A DNA stretch of 64,000 nucleotides from contig CM069447.1 of the NCBI GenBank assembly GCA_035610835.1, positions 63,831,060 to 63,895,059 on the forward strand, read 5' to 3'. The DNA is from Ophiura sarsii (Eukaryota; Echinodermata; Ophiuroidea; Amphilepidida; Ophiuridae). A program made the position numbers and the translations under genes. The number at the start of each line of letters is the position of its first letter. Within the stretch, counting starts at the first letter, position 1. Shown in pieces: positions 10,886-22,060 of this stretch. Under the pieces are notes generated by a model. The model was not told where the DNA came from. It searched no databases and saw only the letters and a list, made by a program, of their open reading frames with translations.

Positions 10886-11304
10886 TATGACGTTATGATA
10901 TATTAAGGTGGAAATTGAAATATCTGTCAAACATTTTGAACAACTAAAATTAGTGCATGAATTCACCGACGCGATTTACGAAACAATGTTTACAAAGAAT
11001 TTTTATACGACTGTTTCACTCGGTGTTTTAATACACCCAAACACGAACTAGCACTAGGGAAAACGAATTTATCTTTTCAGATCGAAAATAGTTTGAAGTG
11101 AGAGTGTCGGGTAATTTTGATAAACTGCTGAGGAGTTATTTTGTGACAGCGCTAGAGTCTAAAAAAGGTAACATGGCCTGTTATGATGGGTCCTTATGAT
11201 CGCTTTAGATGTCACTGGTTAACCACAATGAGTTGAGCATTTTTATTCCAAAATAATACAATTCAAAACTACAAGGGTATCCATATGATCTGAGATTTAT
11301 ATTA
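10886..11304. other. Unassigned DNA
   Basis: AT-rich and non-coding; no repeat or gene seen. Confidence 0.4.
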
Positions 11305-11413
11305 TTGACATTGTCTATTTGAATTCTCAAGAGCCAGTAATCTGTCTTTGTTTTATTCATCGGTAAACAAAGATTGAGTATTAGCTCTCGAGAATTCAAA
11401 CAGACAATGACAG
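11305..11413. repeat. Short palindromic (foldback) repeat
   Basis: The arms TGACATTGTCTATTTGAATT and AATTCAAACAGACAATGACA are near reverse complements, extending to GAGC/GCTC and a central region of about 40 bp. Probably a MITE. Confidence 0.6.
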
Positions 11414-12049
11414 TAATTAAATATCAATCCCACTCACTTTATAAATATGTCAATAATACAGGACGAGTCAAAAAAGGAAATTGTACGGAAATAAATATTT
11501 GTTTAAAAAAAACACCAAACATATTTTACAAACAAATTACGCACGTATTCAAACAACATCCTTCCGCTCATATGAAAAAACAATCACTGAAATTGACCCT
11601 TTTTATCAAAAATTATGCCTGTTTTACTAAAAGAACCTATTTTGGTAGCTGTCTACGAAATGCTAAATCCTGTAAATTATCAATGTAAGTCAGGAGCGAA
11701 GAGTACATCACAAAGAGTCATTAATAATCAAATGAGATTTAAACCCGGGAGTTGCAAACACACAGTAGAATTATTATGTATAAATCCATTTTCTGTCGCT
11801 AATAATTGATTCAACACTAAAATACCCCCTTTTTCTGATTTTGTGTTTCGGATCCGGATGTTAATCAATTTCGCTCTGAAATGAGAATATAGGTTTAAAT
11901 GTTTCTGTTCATTTAGAATTCCATTGACAGCTCAATAATTGCAGTTTTCAAGAAAAGGGCATTGACTTTATTCATACTTGAATTCATCTCTGTGTATGGA
12001 TGTCCCAGGTATAAATATCTTTTGAATTTGAATGTGAATGAGTCTGTAC
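11414..12049. other. Unassigned DNA
   Basis: Only short frames without recognisable domains. I see no gene. Confidence 0.4.
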
Positions 12050-12402
12050 TAAACTGCTCACACAAAGTTAGGAAACTTTTTTTTAATCAAGTATATTTTT
12101 ATTATTTATTACCCTCTTGTATTATGTTGTATATCAATGGAAAGCTGAAGTGTTCTTCTTTAAAATGATACCAAATATGCAATGATGACATGTTGCTGGA
12201 CTTGGCCACATAAATGAGAATGAGGCAAAGTCACAAATCAAATGTGCCAAAATTACTGTTATCTGTGCTAAAAAGTCACGGGTAATGATTTTAAAGAAGA
12301 ACACTTCAGCTTTCCATTGATATATAACATATACATAGAGGGTAATAAATAATAAAAATATACTTGATTAGAAAAAGTTTCCTAACTTTTTGTGAGCAGT
12401 TT
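12050..12402. repeat. Inverted repeat with about 120-bp arms
   Basis: The arm 12050-12172 (AAACTGCTCACACAAAGTTA onward) is about 90% the reverse complement of 12281-12402. The spacer is about 108 bp. Both arms hold TCAATGGAAAGCTGAAGTG. Non-coding foldback. Confidence 0.8.
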
Positions 12403-12439
12403 ATTTGCAAGATCCTCAGTTAAACGGATCATTTCAAAG

Positions 12440-12780
12440 CAGTTAGCACTCCATGGATATTTGCCAAAAAACGGGGTCTTTTATTTAAACATGCATAACT
12501 CTTGATACCAAGGACCAATTCCCGTGATTGTTTTTTATGAGTGAAATCATATGTTCTTTGAATACGTAAAAACGTGCTTTATTGTCAGAATATCACGGGT
12601 ATAAATACCTTTTGAATTTAAATGAATCTGTACTCTTTGCTCCTCACTTTAGACGGAAAATTTCAAATGATTTAGCATTATGTGGACAGCTACTAAAATG
12701 GGTTAATTTATTAAAACAGGCATAACTCTTGATAGCAAGGATCAATTTCAGTGATTCTTTTTTCATATGAGCGAAAGAAC
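12440..12780 (+). repeat. Diverged direct repeats, about 220 bp apart
   Basis: CATGCATAACTCTTGATACC (near 12490) and CAGGCATAACTCTTGATAGC (near 12718) begin matching stretches, as do GGTATAAATA-CTTTTGAATTT at 12009 and 12599. This is a decayed tandem duplication overlapping the region of the preceding foldback. Confidence 0.6.
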
Positions 12781-12990
12781 AGTGGCGTAGCCAGGTATTT
12801 CATATTGGGGGGGGGGGGGGGGGGGAACGAAAGTGAACCGACAGTGCAGTGGCGTAGCTATGATTTTTTTCAGAGGGGGGGGGGGGGCGGCAAGATTTCT
12901 GAAATTGTCGTAAAAGGTTGCCCACATTTGTTTGCAGTCACCTCGTTACTTTCACGCAGGGGGTGGGGGGGGGGGGGGGGTGGGGGTTGA
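12780..12990 (+). mobile_element. Two hAT-like 5' termini with G-runs
   Basis: CAGTGGCGTAGCCAGG at 12780 and CAGTGGCGTAGCTATG at 12847 are the same terminus as at 36280 and, inverted, at 37604-37617. Each is followed by a long G-run (about 12807-12825 and 12875-12887; another at 12959-12980). No matching right ends are seen, so both are partial copies. Homopolymer lengths may be unreliable. Confidence 0.55.
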
Positions 12991-13138
12991 GATCACAAAA
13001 TTCGCACGGTCAAAAAACAATCGCACAGTCCAAAAAAAAGCACAGTCAGCTATTATTGGCCAATCCTCTGGGTTTTCATCATTTTCTCTATAACATTTTC
13101 CTTTATTTAGCTCACTGCTGCATACATTTGGATACCAG

Positions 13139-13192
13139 TTTGACTAACGTAAGGTTAGCCCGGCTTTGCTTGACTAACGTAAGGTTAGTTCA
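13139..13192 (+). repeat. TTGACTAACGTAAGGTTAG tandem pair
   Basis: Two copies of TTGACTAACGTAAGGTTAG. Related to the larger array at 15240-15540. The 1.6 kb element between them may have split one array. Confidence 0.55.
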
Positions 13193-13244
13193 GCTCAAAC
13201 CATATAGTAGATCCCGCCTGACTCAAATTGTTCACGTTGCGTAC

Positions 13245-14881
13245 ACTCAAAAAAATGATCTTTGCGTCAAGTAATTGTGACTCAAAAATGATTATTTGTA
13301 AATACTCAATTCAATAATTTGTTAATGTTACTCAAAAAACATAAGTACCATTGACTCAAATTGACAAAAATGAGACTAACATAATTTATTCGAGTAATGT
13401 TAACAACACAAACGTATGGATATTAAGTGCCGGTAAAAAGGACAAGAAATAAGTACAAATTACTCATTTAACGAATTGCTGCTGTTACTTAATTCAACCG
13501 TTTTGTTGCATTTATTGATACCTTTGAGTAAACCAGACTGAAATCGATGAAAATTAATCAAACTCAATAAATTCAAGTTATAACAGCAAAATAATTCATA
13601 AAACCAACAAGGACAAAAAGCAACATTGAAATAAATGTAATTTATGAGTAGCTATTACTCATTTCTAACTCAAATAAATTACTTGTGTTTTATTACTAAA
13701 AATATCCAATATCTTCTACATATGAGTTACAGCAATCGATAAAATTACGTTAGGTCAACGAGATAATAACTTGACCTATACTTAATATAAATGATTACAA
13801 CCAAAAAGATCAGATGAACATTTGAGTATAACGAGCAATTTATTTTAAGTATTACTAAAGCAAATCGTTTGAGTTCACTCAAATTACTCAAATAATGTAG
13901 TAACAACTCATGTTTCCAAAAATCAGTCTGGAGCTAATTTGCATAATATCACTCGGCCTTAGATTAGCCAAGTAAATTGCGCAAATCGCTCAAATCGCTC
14001 ATTAGCATAATTGCAATGGTACAAAAATTAGCACCGGTGCTCATATGTACCATTTCAATTATGCTAATGAGCTAATTTGCACCTTTTATTCATTTAAACC
14101 TATCATTTTTCTTAAAATAAGTAGATTCATTAATTTAACACCATGGAATGTGTATTGATATGTATGCATATTCTCCACTTGTTATAAAATGGAAATAAAT
14201 GTTCTCTAAAATAATGTAAATGCAAGTACATTGTGCAAGAACATACACATCAAAGAGTCAATGCCCCTGCAGCCCCCAACCACCATACCCTGGGTGCCAA
14301 GCGATAAAAAAATTGCGATAATTAGTAGCTTCTACATAATAATATTGAGTTACGGCAATCAATATACTTATGTTTGGACAATGTGATAATAATTTGTCCT
14401 ACTTAATATAAATGAGTACAACCGTAAAAATAGTATGACTTTGCTCAACCTAATCAAATCATGTAGTAACAACTGAATACTTCTTGTGGTTACTAAATAA
14501 AAATGAGTACAACCCAATGGTTGTTTCTATCATTTGAGTAAAGTCAACTTAAAAAAGATAGCCAACTTCTACACATATAACTTAAGTTGCAGCAACTTGA
14601 TAATGACGTAGGACAAACTTGATAATGACGTAGGACAAACTTGATAATATCTTCGTATACTTACTTGATATAAATGAGTCCAACAAGGTAGTTCAATTTT
14701 GAGTAAATGTTGCAAACTTATTATGAGTACACTGATTACAATATTTTGAGTAAGCTAAACAAAAATTACCTAATTAGTGATGACTTAAAATATTACTTAT
14801 AATAATTACTCAATAAAATTAAGTGTAACCCGGTCACACTTGATTTTATTGAGTAAATGCAGCAAATTATTTTTTTGAGTG
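13245..14881. mobile_element. ACTCAAA-rich inverted-repeat element, 1.6 kb
   Basis: The left end CACTCAAAAAAATGAT and the right end ATTATTTTTTTGAGTG are inverted copies. The interior is saturated with degenerate ACTCAAA/TTTGAGT words in both orientations, often with ATGAGTACAAC-like phrases. No long frame exists. It also carries a palindrome at 13930-14090. It looks like a non-autonomous transposon whose body is diverged terminal repeats. Confidence 0.6.
13930..14090. repeat. Nested palindrome in the ACTCAAA element
   Basis: GCTCATTAGCATAATTGCAA, TGGTAC and GTACCATTTCAATTATGCTA, ATGAGC form arms around a short centre with CACCGGTG. An additional outer GAGCTAATTTGCA pair is visible. Probably a small MITE. 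Confidence 0.6.
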
Positions 14882-15239
14882 AGCAGTACTTGGTTTCGCC
14901 ACGGGTGATTGCTCTGCTGTCTGTTCAATAGCACTCGTATTGACCATGTTGTTGGCGGGGCTGCTGGCTACAGTGTTAGCTGTAGTGGACTGGTCAGCCA
15001 CCCGTTAGCGTTCGAGATGCCCGCGCTACCGTCGTTCTTTACAGTTAGTTTTTCCTACTCCGAGTCGTCACTCCAAACAAAATGAAGTATAAAATAGTCT
15101 TCAGATGTTGGCAAACACTATGATGTACACAATATGGCCACACAATGAAATAACTACGGCAAACTACGTCTGGATTGGCTAGCAAAACCGGACCGGCGAT
15201 GACGTACGTCTTATCTGCATGCCGCCATTGATATTTTAT

Positions 15240-15540
15240 CTCAGTGCCTTAACTAACCTAGTCCAGCCAGCTTGACTAACCTAAAGCTAGTCAAGCCAGC
15301 TTGTCTAATAAGCTAGTCCAGCCACAGACTAGTCCAGCAGAACAAAGCAAGCTAGTCAGGCTGTGCCGGACTAACCTTAAGCTAGTCAATTCGGCCATAA
15401 CCTATCCAGCAAGCTTGATTAAACCTGCTTGACTAGTTTAAGCTAGTCCAGCAGGCTTGACTAACCCTTGCTCGACTAGTTGAAAGTTATAGTTCAGCCT
15501 TTGTCTGACTAGTTTAAGTTTTCAGTGTAATACCAAACCA
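15240..15540. repeat. GCTAGTCCAGC/CTTGACTAACC degenerate array
   Basis: About ten copies of CTTGACTAA(C/G)-TAAGCTAGTC-AGC-type units, each with local dyad symmetry. Non-coding minisatellite-like array sharing its motif with 13139-13192. Confidence 0.65.
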
Positions 15541-16374
15541 AACGCATGGTTAGATTCCCACCTGCCATGCCTGCGAAACTTCAATCCCATTGCTTGTATG
15601 GATTGACACTTAATTAACACCCCGATAAACGCTATCATCTGACAGTCACATGAATCCAGAACTGGACCATTGGTGAACATGAAGTTTATCTTAGTCTCAA
15701 TAAGACAGCATCATCATGATTGAAGATGTTCATCAAGACGAAGGCATTAACAATTTCAAAAGAACAAAATTGTTGAATTTCATTACCATAATTATGTGAT
15801 GCGATCTGTGAATACCCGCCACATGGTGGCATTTTTCATATTGGAGATATTTAAATCATAAGAAAGCTAAAACTATGCTGATTACAGAACTGTTTCGATC
15901 ATTTTTCTATGATCACTACAAAAAAGTTATGAGTGAATAATGATTGGGATGTCATCAAAAGCTTCAAAACAAGAAATCATGAAAACAGGCCAAAAAAAGA
16001 TACATAATTCAATATAATAACATAAGGTTAATAAAAAAGTGACTTAAGTTAGTTGTTGAAGGTAAAATTTCATGAAAGATGATGACACAAAGTATTGGAA
16101 ACTAATTTTCTTAAAACAAATCTAAAAAAAAAAAAAAGTTTTTTATTTTGTTTTGTTTATTGATTTTTAATTTTAACCATAATCCCTAGTTCACATTTTG
16201 CGACATCCGACGGGTTTTCACAGATCGCATCACATATTTGGAATCACTATGTGAAATGCATTGAAATTAATACAAACATGCTTAGTATCGGTTAAGTAAT
16301 TCTTGAGATATGACTTCAAGACAGCATCATGATTGAAGATGTTCATCAAACGACCCAGACTACATTACAATGGC
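15541..16374. other. Non-coding DNA with a direct repeat
   Basis: AGACAGCATCATCATGATTG at 15703 recurs as AGACAGCATCATGATTGAAG at 16320, with about 35 bp matched and a spacing near 617 bp. The lead-in to the 61-bp satellite follows directly. No coding sequence. Confidence 0.5.
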
Positions 16375-16739
16375 GGACCAAGATTGGCCCAATATTGATG
16401 TTTCATTGGCCCAATATTGGCCCGAGGTTGGCTCAATATTGGCATTGGCCAATATTAGGCCAACCTTGGCAAAATATTGTCGACTTTGTCGATGCTGTAT
16501 TGTTTATTTCCCGAAAGAGGATTGGGCCGATCCCGGGCCAACCCGTAGCCAGGACCAACCTTGGCAAAGGGCAAGCCCAGGCCAAGGGGGAAAAACCTTC
16601 AAGAAAAAGGACAAGGCACATGATCCTAGCCAAAAGGCCGGGAAGCGATAACTTTTTACAGCGGACGCAATGTGGCCAACATGATGCCAATTGAAGTGTG
16701 CCAATGAAAATACTGGAACTATTGCTCCAACATAGGCTG
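16375..16739 (+). repeat. Lead-in to the satellite, rich in CCAATATTGG words
   Basis: Irregular repeats of TTGGCCCAATATTGG lie around 16382-16480, then unique-looking DNA to 16739. The far end of the array carries AATATTGGGCCAATATA at 18372-18388. Together they could be the inverted ends of one element containing the array. Confidence 0.5.
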
Positions 16740-18385
16740 CCAAGGTAGTGCCAATGCCAATATTGCCAATGGGAAACCGATATGGACACAATATTGGTCA
16801 ACAAGGTAATGCCAATGCCAATATTGCCAATGGGAAACCAATATTGACCCAATATTGGTCAACAAGATATTGCCAATGCCAATATTGCCAATGGGAAACC
16901 AATATTGACCCAATATTGGTCAACAAGATATTGCCAATGCCAATATTGCCAATGGGAAACCAATATTGACCCAATATTGGTCAACAAGATATTGCCAATG
17001 CCAATATTGCCAATGGGAAACCAATATTGACCCAATATTGGTCAACAAGATATTGCCAATGCCAATATTGCCAATGGGAAACCAATATTGACCCAATATT
17101 GGTCAACAAGATATTGCCAATGCCAATATTGCCAATGGGAAACCAATATTGACCCAATATTGGTCAACAAGATATTGCCAATGCCAATATTGCCAATGGG
17201 AAACCAATATTGACCCAATATTGGTCAACAAGATATTGCCAATGCCAATATTGCGAATGGGAAACAAATATTGACACAATATTAGTCAACAAGGTAATGC
17301 CAATGCCAATATTGCCAATGGGAAATCAATATTGACCCAATATTGGTCAACATGGTAATACCAATGCCAATATTGCCAATCGGAAACCAATATTGACCCA
17401 ATATTGGTCAACATGGTAATACCAATGCCAATATTGCCAATGGGAAACCAATATTGACCCAATATTGGTCAACAATGTAATGCCAATACCAATATTTTCA
17501 ATGGGAAACCAATATTGACCCAATATTGGTCAACAATGTAATGCCAATACCAATATTTTCAATGGGAAACCAACCCAATATTGGTCAACAAGGTAATGCC
17601 AATGCCAATGCCAATATTGCCAATGGGAAACCAATATTGACCCAATATTGGTCAACAAGGTAATGCCAATGCAAATATTGCCAATGGGAAACCAATATTG
17701 ACCCAATATTGGTCAACAATGTAATGCCAATACCAATATTTTCAATGGGAAACCAATATTGACCCAATATTGGTCAACAATGTAATGCCAATACCAATAT
17801 TTTCAATGGGAAACCAACCCAATATTGGTCAACAAGGTAATGCCAATGCCAATGCCAATATTGCCAATGGGAAACCAATATTGACCCAATATTGGTCAAC
17901 ATGGTAATACCAATGCCAATATTGCCAATGGGAAACCAATATTGACCCAATATTGGTCAACAATGTAATGCCAATACCAATATTTTCAATGGGAAACCAA
18001 TATTGACCCAATATTGGTCAACAATGTAATGCCAATACCAATATTTTCAATGGGAAACCAACCCAATATTGGTCAACAAGGTAATGCCAATGCCAATGCC
18101 AATATTGCCAATGGGAAACCAATATTGACCCAATATTGGTCAACAAGGTAATGCCAATGCAAATATTGCCAATGGGAAACCAATATTGACCCAATATTGG
18201 TCAACAATGTAATGCCAATACCAATATTTTCAATGGGAAACCAATATTGACCCAATATTGGTCAACAAGGTAATGCCAATGCCAATATTGCCAATGGGAA
18301 ACCAATATTGGTCATGACCCAATATTGGTCAACAAGATAGTGCAAATGCCAATATTGCCAATGGAAAACCAATATTGGGCCAATA
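16740..18385 (+). repeat. 61-bp tandem satellite with a 244-bp higher-order period
   Basis: About 27 copies of a 61-bp unit with landmarks ATGCCAATATTGCCAATGGG, AAACCAATATTGACCC and AATATTGGTCAACAA. Copies 16860-17230 are almost identical. From about 17460 the units differ in type (TTTTCAATGGG, AAACCAACCC, a doubled ATGCC), and this four-unit pattern repeats every 244 bp at about 17585, 17829 and 18073. Each unit is built from CCAATATTG-like palindromic words. Open frames through it are by-products of the repeat. Confidence 0.95.
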
Positions 18386-18390
18386 TATGT

Positions 18391-18892
18391 ATGTTGTCTG
18401 GAAAGGCATTAGGATAAGCCCCCCCTTCCGTTTTAAACCCTTTTTTCATTTTTTTTTCAACAAAAAATAAATAAATAATTCACCTTTTTTCGATGGAGAA
18501 AAAAATAAATATCATAAAAATGGAAGAAAAACATGTTTTGAAACACCACTTTTTTAACATTGAGATATTTGTCCTTTGCATATGTATTGTTATCTGTGAG
18601 TGTTCATATTGATACTTGATACAGGATTTTAAAATTGTTAAAAAAAAATCGACCTTCCGATCCGACCCAACTTTTTTTTTGCATCTATGGACAAGCAAAC
18701 CACTTATTTTGTGGGGCCTAATGGTAAATCATATGCTGAAGCAGATACTCTTGATAAGAAACCATATAATTTGAGAAAAAATGGTTATGTCCTTTTGAGA
18801 TGGTCGTAGAATGAAAGACACAATGAGAGGCAAGATGCAAGAGTAGGAAAATGATATGATAGAGGGACAATATCAAGTACTCTAATGAAATT
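18391..18892. other. Unassigned AT-rich DNA
   Basis: T- and A-runs at 18440-18480 and 18635-18680. No gene seen. Confidence 0.4.
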
Positions 18893-18940
<48 letters not shown>

Positions 18941-19560
18941 CTGAAATTTATATAGCGCCAGAACCAAGAAACTTGTACTAAAGCGCTTTGGCACAATGTA
19001 ATACAGAGAAAACTACTTTACAAAAGCATATTCAAAAAGATGACATTTTAAAAGTCGTTTAAATATGTTGATGGAATCTGCATTTCTGATATGATCTGGA
19101 AGCCGGTTCCATTGACGAGGAGCATAGGATGAGAAGGCACGATCAGCAAATGTGATAAGGTGAGTTCTGGGTTCAACCAAATGTGGTGCAGAAGAGGTGG
19201 AGCGTAGACGCCTGCGACCAGTCTGAACATGGAGCAAGTTTGCAAGATAGTCCGGTGTTTGTTGATGGAGAGATTTATATATGAGGACTAAAATCTTAAA
19301 ATCAATCCTATACTCAATTAGAAGCCAATGAAGGTGAACAAGATCTTGAGATATAGGGTCATATTTTCTCTTTCTCATCACCAACCGTGCTGCAGTACGT
19401 TGCACATTCTGAAGTCTTGTGATGAGAGTCTTGTTTATGCCAGCTAGTAAGCTGTTGCAGTAGTCAAGTCTTGAAGTGACCAATGTGTGCACAGCTACAC
19501 ATAGGATGAGGAGAAAATTAAGATGCATATAGATGATATCTCTGACAAATGAAATCAATC
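18893..19560 (-). pseudogene. L2/Rex1-like LINE 3' end with (ATTG)n tail
   Basis: On the minus strand the frame from about 19530 to 19013 encodes a CR1/L2-type C-terminus: SRLDYCNSLLAG, LQNVQRTAARLV, LHWLLIEYRIDFKIL, YAPRQWNRLPDHIR, then a stop. The 3' UTR contains AAAGCGCTTTAGTAC and GGCGCTATATAAATTTCAG and ends in (TGAT)n, which reads (AATC)n at about 18893-18940 on the plus strand. 5'-truncated; the catalytic RT core is missing, so it is dead. Confidence 0.85.
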
Positions 19561-22060
19561 CAGAAATTGTTATTATGAAGTGTATGGACTGAATATAAAT
19601 GAGTGATGAAAAGTTGTTGAGATCATTCATTAACTCTTGATGACTCTTGAGGTTGTAACTGAATAATAAACATTATATGCGATGTGGCCCTATTTGAATT
19701 TGAGGAGTTGTTCAACTTAAACCCACATTAAACTAAATCTCTGTTATCTTTATACAGTATCAGTTCATATTAATCGGCTACAACGTTGAAACCATACTTT
19801 TGCACACCTACACAACCACAAACACGCATTTGATCTTTGATCAAAATTATAACAATATAAAAATTCCCTTTAAAAGGGATAACCCGTGCCCAAGATGATT
19901 ACATTTGTTGCGATAAAAAAACCCGGAAGGCACCGATTTTAATCATTTCATTTTTTAAAGATGAAATGGCTCTTTAGGTTGGTCAAAGTTGGAGGATAAA
20001 TACCTATAGCTTATTATCACGGTGTCATTACTCGGTGCGAGAAAAAGGTTATAGGCCTAAAGGATGCATTGGCCTATATTATATTTAGCTTGATTTCCAG
20101 ATTAATCCAATTCCGACCCTGCTTTGGATGTTTAATTCCATTTCTACAACTGAGACAACGCTATTTAATGATAAAGTGTATCCCTGGCATGCCTGGTCAA
20201 AGACAATTCAAAGAAGTTTTAATTGCAATCAAAACTACATACTGCCAGCTATTCCAAAATTGAAATGAAATAAAAACCTCTTTTTATTATGCCAAACACG
20301 CAAAATTGTCATTACCGATAATTGATGTTCTTATTCCTCTTTCAAAACTTATTGCATGATGTCAATTTTTAACTTTTGATTTTGCGCGAAACATTTTTTG
20401 CATTGCAATTATTGAACCAAAATAATAACAATCCATACTGTGAAAGTGTACTTTCTCAATAACTTTGCTGGTAATAGTGAAATAAACCTGCCTCTCCATA
20501 ATTGAATCTTTAAATTCAGTTACACATTTTATATTAGATTGGACTTTTCTTTTCTTTTCTGGAAAACCGACTGCCATGATCAGTGTGGCAAAAACGGAAA
20601 TATTTTTCGCAATCGATGCTCATTTTGGTTTGTTATGAGCCAAGACAGTATATCTATCGTTCAAGTTTGACCAGATAACCATTTAAATCTTAATCTTTGG
20701 ATATTTTCAATAAAATTACTTATTTCGTGAAGAAGGTAGGCCATCTATTTAGCAAGTATCAGGGTTAACAATCTCTCTTGGAGAGTAATGCCACAAGTGC
20801 TGCTTTATACAGAACTTAGAGTTCTTACTAAAAGGATTCTAAGTGTCTCTTAAAATTTGTTTCCTATACCTGATTCTTGCTTGACTACATGTAGTCTGGT
20901 GGTTATCTAACTACCAAATACAATGAAAACTTTAACAATGACAATAACTTTTTAAAAAAGCTTTAAAAAAAATTACAAGACATTATTGTGGCACAGGCCT
21001 AAGCCACAGGGACCCGTTCAAGGATGCCTTACAATATTCCACTATGCCAAAACACTCTTTCAGAGAATTTGCGTGGCATTTCTTGTAATCTCAATGATAA
21101 AACCATATAATGAACTTCCGTAAATTATACTACAAAACACAAAATTTAATCAAAGATATCGACCGAAAAGAGACGGTCTTTGAATAATATGAACTTACAG
21201 TACACTAATTTACCAGAGCAGTGATTCACATTTATTTCCAACATTTCTAAACCTGGGCTGTCTTAGGCTGTATTTGACCATAAATTCCAGTATTTGTAAT
21301 TTTAATCACACATGCATGGTTCTCCGCTCCCCTGCTGACACAACTGATCATGCTGAGTAAATAGCCTGTCCCGAATACTGATGCCACATGTGTAGTGGTC
21401 TATTACCCTAGGCAAGTTACATTATCTTTTATTAGAAGTGAGAATGTTATTTTTCAGTGAAAATCATAACTTTGGTAATATTGAATGGAATTCCTCCATT
21501 CAAACATGAAACGAAACAAACTTTGGCACTTTCTTTTCATTTTTTGCACTTAAATTGCTGAAATTAACAAAAGGTGTTATTTCATCACAAATATGTTTTA
21601 ATTCACATGCCCTTATCTTCCTTATCAGACCACCTCCCTGAGCGAAAACCAAACTAATACCCCATGCTTGAAAGCATGGGTGAAAAGGTGTAACCACATT
21701 GTCTTAGTTCCCCACTAGCGGACCACACATGGTAAAACAATCAAGGCTGTTAGGACAAGGCAAGTCAAGGTTGAATTTGTTCAAAATAATAGGGCCTGTC
21801 ACTCAGGCTAATTCCTCTAATTTTAGTAACGGCTATTGTGTCATCTAGCTCATTATTTCATGAAGTTAGGGCTCATCCTCCCTGGCTGATATTTCCACCG
21901 GAGAGTTGGCGTGGTTATGTCTTTAAGAGTGTTTTAACATTTCAAGAGTTTAAATACAACTTTTGTTTTCTTGTTTGAAGTTTGTATCTCATTCCGTTGC
22001 GGAAGTATTACAAATTTCAGCTTCCGGATATTGTCGGTCTTTTCCGGTATTTTCCGGAAA
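19561..22060. other. Unassigned intergenic DNA
   Basis: 2.5 kb of AT-rich sequence. Only short frames without domains, and no RNA gene or clear repeat structure. Possibly old, diverged repeats or unique DNA. Confidence 0.4.

Noticed and set aside
17585..18255. Three similar 60-residue minus-strand frames (MGQYWFPIENIG...)
   Set aside because: They are the 244-bp higher-order satellite read in one register; the base unit of 61 bp is not a multiple of three.
16740..18385. Repeat-spacer look of a CRISPR array
   Set aside because: The whole 61-bp unit repeats with no unique spacers, and the surrounding DNA is clearly animal.
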